Assembly (NCBI RefSeq): GCF_039542345.1
Contig: NZ_BAABHY010000001.1
Location: 930,001-994,000 of the forward strand
Length of the DNA stretch: 64,000 bases
Reading direction: 5' to 3'
DNA from: Orbus sasakiae
GTDB lineage: Bacteria > Pseudomonadota > Gammaproteobacteria > Enterobacterales > Orbaceae
The notes beneath the pieces are model-generated. The model was not told where the DNA came from, searched no databases, and worked only from the letters and a program-made list of their open reading frames with translations. The translations under genes were made by a program, and so were the position numbers. The stretch's first letter is position 1, and each line of letters opens with the position of its first letter. Positions 54,533 to 62,790 of the stretch are shown here, piece after piece.

Positions 54533-56563
54533 ATGAGGTTGGATTTAACAAAGCATGCAGAACAAATTGGTATTTTACCGCGCTTTCAATTGGCAAAAAA
54601 ACGCTTACCAAGTCTATTATTAATAACACGTGTTTGTGTATATGCCGCTGTAATATTGAGTTTATTAGCTATTTTTATACGTGTATTTAATGCATCTTCT
54701 CTTTGGATACCGTTATTGTGTAATAATTCAGCGGTCTTGCTATTATTAGCGATGGTGACTAAATTAGCATACCATTTAGATATATGGCGAGTGCAAGCTA
54801 TTGATAAAACAGAAAATGATAAACATGATAAACATGATAAACATGATAAACATGATAAACATGATAAAAATATTAATAAGTCATCCACGTTTTCAAATCA
54901 AATTCAACAGTCAAAATTTAATTCGTTATATTCCATAAAAACTAATATTTTCTATTTAATTAAAACTGACGTGCCTTTAGTGATCGGTTTATCATCATTA
55001 ATATTGTGTATTCTCTATTGGGGATGGGATTTTTATCTACCCGCAGCATCATCTGGTAAACTCAATTATGCTGCTGCAGTGCTGTTTGTTATTACTGCTT
55101 TTAGTTTTTTGGTAATAGAAAGGTATCTGTTCTCATTACCAAAAAAGCAATGGCCAGAAGCATTCATGATTGGATTTGTCATTAGGATTGTGATCGCAGT
55201 ACAACTGTTGACGGTCATTTCACTCATATCAATTGATTCTGATTCACTATGGCCGTTATGTTTATTGGTTATTATCGGATGTTTACCAGCTATTGTAACA
55301 TTTGAATTAGTTATTCGATCAATCTTGTCTTTCTTTACCCCCAAAAGGGAAATGCTTGAACCCAAATTTTTAGGGAATAGCCTAATTGCAAGTATGTTAG
55401 ATTGGCCTCCACAACCATTTAAACAAATACAATCTGAGTTACAATCTCACCTAGGTATCGATTTGCAGCAAGTTTGGGCATTTACGTTTTTAAGAAAAGC
55501 ATTTTTACCAATATTTTGTTTAATGATATTTGTTGGTTGGTTATTAAGTGGTATTTCAGTTATTCCTCTTAATGAACGAGGTATATATGAGCGCTTTGGT
55601 GAGCCTGTAAAGGTTCTTAAATCGGGCTTACATCTTGGATTACCGTGGCCATTTGGACGCATTATTGCGGTTGAATATGGCATTATTCATGAAGTGTCCA
55701 CGTCAAATGGTAATAAAACGAAAAATAATTTATTACCTGATAATGAAAATACGGATATTACGGGGTGGGGAACAACCGAAGGTAGAGCACCAGAAAGTGC
55801 TAATCGACTTTGGGATTCAACGCATCGTAATGAGAAATCTCAGATTATAGCAAGTCTTATCAACCAAAAGCAGAGCTTTCATATTTTAAACATGGATGTT
55901 CGAGTTATCTATCGTATTGGTTTTAACGATCAAGATGCATTGAATTCAATATATAACACTAATGATATTTCGACATTAGTCCAAAGTACTTTAGATCGAA
56001 TTTTAGTTCATGAATTTGCATCAAGAACACTCGATGAAGCGCTTGTTGAACACCGTGATATTTTAACCTCTGACATTAAAATGCTTATGCAACATAATTT
56101 AGACCAATTAGTTAGTGGCGTTGAAGTTTTAGCCGTCGTTATTGAGGCAATTCACCCACCAGCAGGAGCGGCTAATGCTTATCATGCAGTACAAGCAGCG
56201 CAAATTACAACACAAGTGTTAATATCTAAAGAAAAAGCTAATGCAATACAAGATAAAAGTGATGCTTATATAAAAACAACAGAATTAACAAATTCAGCCA
56301 CCGGATTTGCAAAAGAAACGTTAGCACAAGCAGAAGCAGATTCAATAAGATTCAATACAGAAAAATTAGCTTGGCTCAACACAAATCAAGCTTTTTTACT
56401 TGAATACTATCTATCTCAATTAAGTCTAGCATTATCAACAAACTCATCGCCACTACTTATCATCGATCATCGTTTAGATGCAGATAATATGCCAACAATT
56501 GATTGGCGAAATTATATAACACCAGATAATGTTAAAATAAAAGCAACAAATACAGGGGATTAA
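54533..56563 (+). CDS. SPFH-domain membrane protein 1 (HflK-like, with large N-terminal membrane domain)
   Basis: 676 residues. The first 350 or so contain about six hydrophobic segments in two blocks, split by a charged linker with five DKH repeats. Next is a membrane anchor (LPIFCLMIFVGWLLSGISV) and an SPFH/band 7 domain starting VIPLNERGIYERFGEP, with SGLHLGLPWPFG and MDVRVIYRI. The HflK-like segment VVIEAIHPPAGAANAY and an Ala/Glu-rich helix complete it. E. coli HflK is about 420 residues and has one anchor, so the N-terminal domain is extra. It is the first gene of a four-gene operon and 3 bases from the next frame. No hfq, hflX or purA neighbours exist, so it is not the standard hflKC locus. 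Confidence 0.82.
   Translation: MRLDLTKHAEQIGILPRFQLAKKRLPSLLLITRVCVYAAVILSLLAIFIRVFNASSLWIPLLCNNSAVLLLLAMVTKLAYHLDIWRVQAIDKTENDKHDKHDKHDKHDKHDKNINKSSTFSNQIQQSKFNSLYSIKTNIFYLIKTDVPLVIGLSSLILCILYWGWDFYLPAASSGKLNYAAAVLFVITAFSFLVIERYLFSLPKKQWPEAFMIGFVIRIVIAVQLLTVISLISIDSDSLWPLCLLVIIGCLPAIVTFELVIRSILSFFTPKREMLEPKFLGNSLIASMLDWPPQPFKQIQSELQSHLGIDLQQVWAFTFLRKAFLPIFCLMIFVGWLLSGISVIPLNERGIYERFGEPVKVLKSGLHLGLPWPFGRIIAVEYGIIHEVSTSNGNKTKNNLLPDNENTDITGWGTTEGRAPESANRLWDSTHRNEKSQIIASLINQKQSFHILNMDVRVIYRIGFNDQDALNSIYNTNDISTLVQSTLDRILVHEFASRTLDEALVEHRDILTSDIKMLMQHNLDQLVSGVEVLAVVIEAIHPPAGAANAYHAVQAAQITTQVLISKEKANAIQDKSDAYIKTTELTNSATGFAKETLAQAEADSIRFNTEKLAWLNTNQAFLLEYYLSQLSLALSTNSSPLLIIDHRLDADNMPTIDWRNYITPDNVKIKATNTGD
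54818..54871 (+). repeat. 9-bp tandem repeat in SPFH gene 1
   Basis: Five exact copies of GATAAACAT (54818-54862) and a sixth with one change (GATAAAAAT) encode DKH repeats from Asp96 of the protein. The unit is a multiple of three, so copy-number change would alter linker length without frameshift. Confidence 0.95.
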
Positions 56564-56641
56564 ATTTTGATCACTTCTTCGGACACACACCAATGTCAAG
56601 CAAATCACCTAAACTGTAAAGAACAGCAAAAACAGGGTGAA

Positions 56642-57601
56642 ATGAATATGAAAAAAAATACTAAAATAAAGCGTATAATCTTCGCGCTCATTATTATTTT
56701 GTTTGCCATCGCTACTGCTTGTTTAGTACAGGTTAGGTCAGGACAGGCTATCGTCATAACACGTTTTGGCGATCCGACTCGAGTATTAATTACACCAGGT
56801 TTAAACTGGCGTTTACCAATCCCTTTTGAATCCACTACAGCAATAGATTTAAGATTACGAACGACATCAAGTGGCTTACATGATGTAGGAACAAAAGATG
56901 GATTACGAATCATCATGCAAGCTTATATTATTTGGCAAGTCGAACCAAATACAGAAAGTATTCTGCAATTTTTAAGAGCAATACCAGGCAATTTTGATGA
57001 AGAAGTAACAAAACAGATCCGTACTTTTGCTGGCTCTGCGTTAGAAACAACAGCTAGTGGTTATAAGCTTGAAAATTTAGTTAATACGAATATTAATGAT
57101 ATACAACTTATTGATTTTGAATCTCATTTGCAAAAACAATTAGAGCAATCCTTACTCAAAACATATGGGATAAAAATAGTTAAAGTTGGTATTGAACGTT
57201 TAACGTTACCATCTGTCACATTGAATGCTACCGTTGAACGAATGAAAGCGGAAAGAGAAACAATTGCAACAGAAAGAACCGCCGAAGGCAAACAACAAGC
57301 TGCTGAAATCCGTTCTCAGGCTGAAAAAGAAGCTCGCATTATGGTTGCAGACGCAAATATTAAAGCTGCTGAAATTAATGCCCAATCAATAGCTAAAGCA
57401 GCTGCCATTTATGGCGATGCTTATGCAAAATCGCCAGAACTTTATACTTTTTTAAGATCGTTAGATACATTAAATAACGTTATTAATACTAACACACGAA
57501 TTATATTACGTACTGATTCCGCGCCATTTAAAGTGCTTATTGATGGTCCATCAACGTTATTCATTCCATCCAAGAATAATCAAGGCGGAGAAAATGAATA
57601 A
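56642..57601 (+). CDS. SPFH-domain membrane protein 2 (HflC-like)
   Basis: About 319 residues. One N-terminal anchor (IIFALIIILFAIATACLVQV) leads into an SPFH domain with GQAIVITRFGDPTRVLITPG and LNWRLPIPFEST. A C-terminal helix follows (MKAERETIATERTAEGKQQA and EARIMVADANIKAAEINAQ) that is very close to the HflC coiled helix, then FYTFLRSLD-like ELYTFLRSLDTL. The start could be the ATG at 56642, that at 56648, or an upstream TTG at 56567 next to the previous stop. AGGG lies just before the first two. HflC pairs with HflK to form a membrane cage around FtsH; here the partners would be proteins 1 and 3. Confidence 0.85.
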   Translation: MNMKKNTKIKRIIFALIIILFAIATACLVQVRSGQAIVITRFGDPTRVLITPGLNWRLPIPFESTTAIDLRLRTTSSGLHDVGTKDGLRIIMQAYIIWQVEPNTESILQFLRAIPGNFDEEVTKQIRTFAGSALETTASGYKLENLVNTNINDIQLIDFESHLQKQLEQSLLKTYGIKIVKVGIERLTLPSVTLNATVERMKAERETIATERTAEGKQQAAEIRSQAEKEARIMVADANIKAAEINAQSIAKAAAIYGDAYAKSPELYTFLRSLDTLNNVINTNTRIILRTDSAPFKVLIDGPSTLFIPSKNNQGGENE

Positions 57602-58625
57602 ACCGCCAAAAATGTTAAGTCATTGGCAACAAGCTAGTCAAATTGCTTTCCTTGTACTCTATCTTATTGTGATTTTAACTGCGATCAGCTGGGCTACATC
57701 TAACATAAAAAAAATTGCACCAGATAGTCGAGCTGTCGTATTTCGGATGGGGGAAATGGTGCATATACAAAACTCAGGATTATTATTTGCTTGGCCTCAG
57801 CCCTTTGAACAAGTTGTTATTATTCCGTCCATAGAACAAACAATAAAATGGCGAAGCCAAGCTTTATTACGCACAGAACGAGCAAAAAAAGCAGATATGA
57901 TAAATAGCACCCTTAATGATGCCTTAGCTGGTTCGGGTTATTTATTAACCGGCGACTCAGGGATTGTTCAATTAGACTTAAGTGTTTTTTACAATATAAC
58001 TGAACCCTATGATTTTGTGTTACAAGGTGACCATGTTATGCCTGCTTTAGATCGTCTTGTTCAACAAAGTGCTATGGCAGTTTGTGCAGAAAGAGATATT
58101 GATGAAATTCTAGTGGCTAGGCCTGAATTAATGAACAGTAATACTATTGTAACTAGCCGAGAGCAATTGCGCTTAGACATTCAAAATAAAATAAATAACA
58201 ATTTAATTGATTTAAAGCAAAAACAAGCTGGATTAGGCATTTCAATCGTCAGGGTTGACGTTCAATCATCGCTACCAAATAAAGCAATGAGCGCTTTTAA
58301 TTCTGTATTAACAGCAAGCCAACAAGCTGCTAAAGAGATAGCTTCGGCACAAAATGATGCAGCTCAGACCTTACAACAAGCCACACAATCGGTCGAATAT
58401 ATTTTACAAGTAGCTCAAGCTAAAGCATCTGAACGATTAGCTAAAGCTCGGACTGACACAGCAGTTATAACAACTTTAATTAGCAATAATAAGTATGCTA
58501 TGAATACAAATTCATTACTAAATATCTATCATGAAAAAATCGCATCTGTATTGCGTAGCGCAAAAACAGTAGATATGATTAATGAAAATGATGCTGGTCA
58601 TTTAATTATTGAAGGTGCTAAATAG
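57594..58625 (+). CDS. SPFH-domain membrane protein 3 (HflK-like)
   Basis: 343 residues. An anchor (IAFLVLYLIVILTAISWAT) is followed by SPFH features: IAPDSRAVVFRMGEMVHIQN, SGLLFAWPQPFEQVVIIP and LDLSVFYNITEPYDFV. A helical tail (ASQQAAKEIASAQNDAAQTL) rich in Ala, Gln and Glu completes it. GGCGGAG precedes the ATG, which overlaps the end of gene 2 by 8 bases. It is less HflK-like than gene 1 and carries a region RAKKADMINSTLNDALAGSG not found in HflK. It ends exactly where the ATPase gene begins. Confidence 0.82.
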   Translation: MNKPPKMLSHWQQASQIAFLVLYLIVILTAISWATSNIKKIAPDSRAVVFRMGEMVHIQNSGLLFAWPQPFEQVVIIPSIEQTIKWRSQALLRTERAKKADMINSTLNDALAGSGYLLTGDSGIVQLDLSVFYNITEPYDFVLQGDHVMPALDRLVQQSAMAVCAERDIDEILVARPELMNSNTIVTSREQLRLDIQNKINNNLIDLKQKQAGLGISIVRVDVQSSLPNKAMSAFNSVLTASQQAAKEIASAQNDAAQTLQQATQSVEYILQVAQAKASERLAKARTDTAVITTLISNNKYAMNTNSLLNIYHEKIASVLRSAKTVDMINENDAGHLIIEGAK

Positions 58626-60557
58626 ATGACTAAAAATGAACGGTATCATCAGGATTGTGGTCATAACCATATTCCATTTAATGGCAATATGCTTACACCT
58701 GAAGAACAGCGAAAAGCATCTAAACAACTTACCTTAGCTATGCTAGCTATAGGGCTTTTGGCACTAGGCTTATTTTGGCGTTGGTTTATTCCACAAGGGG
58801 AATATATTGCACAAATACTGTGTGGTGTTTCATCTTTAATCGTTGCTTATCCTGTTTTTTCATCGGCGTATAAGAGCCTTTATCGTCAGACATTACATGG
58901 TGTTACCGACCAATTAATTGCCCTTGCGATGTTAGGGGCTTGGGCTGTTGGTGATTTAATCACAGCAGCATTATTGCCTATTATCATGATTTTTGGCCAT
59001 ATTCTAGAGGAAAGAAGTATGGTCGGATCACAGCAAGCTATTGCAGCGTTAAGTAAATTGACACACAGCAAAGCACGTCTTATTAATGATGATGGGAATA
59101 TTGTTTTAATTGATAATGATCGATTAGCTGTTGGCGATCGTGTTGAAGTTAGAGCTGGGGATAAAATCCCAGCAGATGGTCGAATTATAAAAGGGCAAGC
59201 CAGTTTAGACACTGCTTCAATTACGGGTGAGTCTATACCGCTTGATGTCACTGTAGGAATGGATGTATTTGGTGGTGCAATTAATCTTGATGGTTTTTTG
59301 CAGATACAAATCATACGACCAAGCGGAGAGTCAACATTAGGTAAGATTATCCAATTAATGCAACAAGCTGAACGGGCTAAACCACCGATTACAAGATTAT
59401 TAGAACGTTATATTGGTAGCTATATTGTATTAGTTATCCTTGTCGCTGCAATCACGTGGTTTATCACTAATGATCCGCAAGCCATGTTATCTGTCTTAGT
59501 TGCTGCATGCCCATGCGCTTTGGTATTGTCAGCGCCAGCAACAGCTATTGCAGGCATAACTGTTGCTGCAAGACATGGTATTTTAATTCGTAGCTCAGCT
59601 TTTTTAGAAGAGGTTGCTGATATTAATTCCCTGATTATTGATAAGACAGGGACCTTGACGCAAGGTAGTCTGCATTTGCAACAAATACAGTTTATGACTG
59701 GCATCAATGAAACGCTAATAACATGTTTAGCTGCATCCCTTGGTGCTACCAGCAACCACCCTGTCAGTAAAGCATTATCAAGTCTCTGCCAATATAACCA
59801 ATATTACCCATTGACTAATATCACTGAAAAACAAGGGTTAGGCGTTATTGCAGAATGTGAATATGGGCTTATTGTACTTGGTCGTGTTGAATTATTTCAA
59901 CAGCTCGATATCATTTTACCTAATATACCAGAACATGATGGACCAATTACAGGTTTTGCATTAGCGGGACAATTTCAAGGCTGGTTTTTGCTGGCTGATA
60001 ATTTACGCCCAGAAACATTAACAGCATTATCTCAGTTACGTGATTTAGGTTTAACAAGGCAATTATTATTAACTGGCGATCGGCAAAATGTTGCGGAACG
60101 TATCGCTCATGACGTTGGCATTCAAAATGTGATTGCTCAAGCGTTACCAGAAGATAAATTAAAATGTGTTAATAATGAAATTAACAATGGATTTCGACCA
60201 ATGGTCGTTGGCGATGGTATTAATGATTCATTAGCCTTAAAAGCTGGCGTTGTCGGTGTTGCTATGGGAGTTGGTGGCTCAGATATTACAATATCATCTG
60301 CGGATATTGTATTAATCGGTAGTGATTTAAGATGTCTTGCGACATGTATCCGTTTAAGTCGTCATTGTCGAAGAATATTACAGTTTAACGTGATTATTAG
60401 TTTAATTTGGACACTTGCTATTGTTATCGCAGCTGCGTTTGGCTTACTTGGTATGGCTGGTGCGATGATAGCTGCAATCTTACATAATATCAGTACTATA
60501 CTTGTATTAGGCAATGCGGCGAGATTGTTACAATTTGATGATCAACATGAACAATAG
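58626..60557 (+). CDS. P1B-type (heavy-metal) P-type ATPase
   Basis: 643 residues. The actuator has SITGESIP; the metal site is ACPCAL (Cys295-Pro-Cys297); the phosphorylation motif is DKTGTLT with Asp339; SNHPVSKAL is the HP motif; GDGINDSLAL is the hinge (usually NDAPAL). There is no N-terminal HMA domain; instead the short tail carries CGHNH. The last helix has HNISTILVLGNAARLL, which is neither the Cu+ nor the classic Zn/Cd pattern, so the metal is open. The start codon directly follows the stop of SPFH gene 3. Co-transcription with three SPFH genes suggests the pump works in, or is held by, an SPFH membrane assembly. Confidence 0.9.
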   Translation: MTKNERYHQDCGHNHIPFNGNMLTPEEQRKASKQLTLAMLAIGLLALGLFWRWFIPQGEYIAQILCGVSSLIVAYPVFSSAYKSLYRQTLHGVTDQLIALAMLGAWAVGDLITAALLPIIMIFGHILEERSMVGSQQAIAALSKLTHSKARLINDDGNIVLIDNDRLAVGDRVEVRAGDKIPADGRIIKGQASLDTASITGESIPLDVTVGMDVFGGAINLDGFLQIQIIRPSGESTLGKIIQLMQQAERAKPPITRLLERYIGSYIVLVILVAAITWFITNDPQAMLSVLVAACPCALVLSAPATAIAGITVAARHGILIRSSAFLEEVADINSLIIDKTGTLTQGSLHLQQIQFMTGINETLITCLAASLGATSNHPVSKALSSLCQYNQYYPLTNITEKQGLGVIAECEYGLIVLGRVELFQQLDIILPNIPEHDGPITGFALAGQFQGWFLLADNLRPETLTALSQLRDLGLTRQLLLTGDRQNVAERIAHDVGIQNVIAQALPEDKLKCVNNEINNGFRPMVVGDGINDSLALKAGVVGVAMGVGGSDITISSADIVLIGSDLRCLATCIRLSRHCRRILQFNVIISLIWTLAIVIAAAFGLLGMAGAMIAAILHNISTILVLGNAARLLQFDDQHEQ

Positions 60558-60580
60558 CCCCCATTTTGATAATGGGAATA

Positions 60581-60637
60581 GACAGGACGCAAATTTTATC
60601 TAAACCATACTTGATAAGGGATAAAATGCGTGCTGTC
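60581..60637. repeat. Imperfect inverted repeat after the P1B ATPase gene
   Basis: GACAGGACGCAAATTTTATC (60581-60600) and GATAAAATGCGTGCTGTC (60620-60637) pair over about 17 bases with one mismatch and two extra A residues. A smaller CCCATT/AATGGG hairpin (60560-60576) sits just before it, at the ATPase stop. Together they probably end transcription of this operon, which is convergent with the next gene. Confidence 0.5.
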
Positions 60638-60716
60638 GAGTTTATGGAATTAAAAAAAACAGCATAGATAGCAATACTGCTCAAGTGTACTAGCTCAAGC
60701 AAGTATAAACAATGCA

Positions 60717-61637
60717 TCATAGTTTTTTTAGCATGTAAATATCACAACTATTATGTCCTGTGTTACCTAATTTAGGCGTATATTGAAAGTCAAATGCTTC
60801 ATATAGTTTTACGGCATCTTTCAATTCATTGAGGGTTTCTAAATAACAAAAGGTATATTTCATTGATTTAGCTTGTGACAATATATGAGCTAACATACGT
60901 CTACCTAACCCCATCCCTTTAACCTGACTACTAAAAAATAATTTTTGCAGTTCACAGGTATCATTCACACCAAATAGTGGCGCTAACCCTGCGCCGCCGA
61001 TTATTTTGCCATCAAGTTCAGCCACCCAATAACTGGCACCTGATTTTTGATAGGCTTGGCTCAATTGATCTAGTTCAGGGTCATGTAAGCTTACGCCATC
61101 TAAATGATCAATTTTATTTTCACAAAAGCTGTTACGAATGAGCTTGGCCATTGCAGCATTATCTTGCGCAGTAATGTGTCTGATCGTGAGATTCGCATCA
61201 CGTTGAAGGCGTGCATTACGTAACCCTATTGAAAGTTGTTTAATTGATTTTAAAAAAAAGGCTATCTCATGATCAGATGATGACGATAAAGCATCTTCTG
61301 TAAATCTATCTGCATTATGTTCTATCGTATCAAGTATTTGTTTACCGATATCACTAAGCCTAAATGTGGACGCTCGACCATCAAATTTATCCTGTTCCCT
61401 CAGCAAATAGTGAGCTTCAATTAAACTTCGTATCGTACGACTAATGCTGGCTTTATCTACACAAAGTTTATCTGATAATTCAATGACACCACAAGGTTTT
61501 GCTTCTAGCTCAATTAGGATATGGCTTTGCAATGGGGAAAGCTCTGTACCGCTACTTTTGCGACTTAACATTCCCAGTTCTCTTACCATTTCCCGTAATG
61601 CGGCTCTAAATTGCCGTATTTCAATTTTATTCATCAT
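60717..61637 (-). CDS. MarR-type regulator fused to a GNAT acetyltransferase domain
   Basis: 306 residues. The N-terminal half is a MarR winged helix (LSPLQSHILIELEAKPCGVI, CVDKASISRTIRSLI, FDGRASTFRLSDIGKQ). The C-terminal half is a GNAT fold (DGKIIGGAGLAPLF, VKGMGLGRRMLAHIL, KLYEAFDFQYTP). Such MarR-GNAT proteins are found in several bacteria; the acetyltransferase substrate is usually unknown. I start at ATG-ATG (61637) in preference to a TTG three codons earlier. It is convergent with the SPFH operon and not obviously its regulator. Confidence 0.85.
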   Translation of the reverse strand: MMNKIEIRQFRAALREMVRELGMLSRKSSGTELSPLQSHILIELEAKPCGVIELSDKLCVDKASISRTIRSLIEAHYLLREQDKFDGRASTFRLSDIGKQILDTIEHNADRFTEDALSSSSDHEIAFFLKSIKQLSIGLRNARLQRDANLTIRHITAQDNAAMAKLIRNSFCENKIDHLDGVSLHDPELDQLSQAYQKSGASYWVAELDGKIIGGAGLAPLFGVNDTCELQKLFFSSQVKGMGLGRRMLAHILSQAKSMKYTFCYLETLNELKDAVKLYEAFDFQYTPKLGNTGHNSCDIYMLKKL

Positions 61638-61759
61638 ATATCTCAACTAAACAATAAAGATAGTTGATAATGTTAACTACTTTTATTGAGCTTAGCAATT
61701 AAAATATATTGATTATTATATAAATACACATGACAGGTAATAAATAATAATTAAATAGA

Positions 61760-62668
61760 TCAAACTTTATCTTCGTTTTTCCATCTAAGTAATTCGATTA
61801 ATCCCAACATTGCTGGTGTTTTATGTTTGTTTTTAGCGTAATAGAGATGCATTGGTGGATAAGTAATATTCATATCAGTAAAAAATTCAATCAACTGACC
61901 AGATGCGATCTCTTTTTCAACTGTCGTTCGGGGTAACCAAGCAATACCTAGTCCATCTTGCACCGCCTGTTTAACTAATACTAAAGCGTTAAAGACAACA
62001 CTTTCACGTACACGAATTTTAGTTAACTGTTTTTTTTCAATAAATTCCCATTCACTTAAGCGGTATTCAGGATTGAATGAATTTACGATACAACGATGAT
62101 ACATTAATTCTTTTAATGTTTTTGGCATCCCGAATTGATTAATATAACGAGGTGCAGCAACAACTGTCATCGTATTTTCTTTTGATATTCTTACCGCAAC
62201 CATGTCTTGTGCGACATCTTGCCCTGAACGCACGCCAAAATCGAAACGTTCAGCAACAATATCACAGTAGCGATTATTAATAAAAACTTCCAGTTCCAGC
62301 TCAGGGTTTTCCACTAAAAAATGATTAATTTTAGGATAGATTAATTCAAATGCTGGCCGCTCAGGGGTGTTAATCCGAATTTTACCACTCATCTTATCCG
62401 TATAATCTGATAAAGCATGCAGCTCTTGTTGAATAATATTAAACATTGGTGCCGTTCGCTCTAACAACTGCTGACCCGCTTCTGTGGTTGATACTGAGCG
62501 AGTAGTACGATTTAATAATTTAACTTTTAAACGTTTTTCTAAATCATTCATACGATGGCTTAAAGCTGATGGCTGCACATTTAAGGCCATTGCTGCCTGA
62601 GTAAAACTCCCTAATTTGGCTACCTGCACGAAAGCGTACAAATCATTAAATTGTTTACTATCATTCAT
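61760..62668 (-). CDS. LysR family transcriptional regulator
   Basis: 302 residues from the ATG at 62668 (GAG lies 8 bases before it; another ATG four codons earlier also fits). The helix-turn-helix region LGSFTQAAMALNVQPSALSH is followed by RLKVKLLNRTTRSVSTTEAG and a periplasmic-binding-like effector domain. It is of the AaeR/DsdC-like CrgA group. It is divergent from the exported hydrolase gene with 122 bases between, the usual arrangement for a LysR protein and its target. Confidence 0.92.
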   Translation of the reverse strand: MNDSKQFNDLYAFVQVAKLGSFTQAAMALNVQPSALSHRMNDLEKRLKVKLLNRTTRSVSTTEAGQQLLERTAPMFNIIQQELHALSDYTDKMSGKIRINTPERPAFELIYPKINHFLVENPELELEVFINNRYCDIVAERFDFGVRSGQDVAQDMVAVRISKENTMTVVAAPRYINQFGMPKTLKELMYHRCIVNSFNPEYRLSEWEFIEKKQLTKIRVRESVVFNALVLVKQAVQDGLGIAWLPRTTVEKEIASGQLIEFFTDMNITYPPMHLYYAKNKHKTPAMLGLIELLRWKNEDKV

Positions 62669-62790
62669 TATCAATCTCATTATTGATTTTTTTTCACAAG
62701 AGTATTGTTATTACACCATATTATCACATTAATAAGACTTAGTTATACTTCCGTCATTCAACCATTATTAAACTATTTTTTGAGGCAAAA

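Noticed and set aside
54818..54871. CRISPR array
   Set aside because: The repeats are 9 bases without spacers and are translated in frame; this is a coding tandem repeat.
54533..58625. Standard hflK-hflC locus
   Set aside because: Three SPFH genes, a large extra membrane domain, a metal ATPase and no hfq/hflX/purA context argue for a different system.
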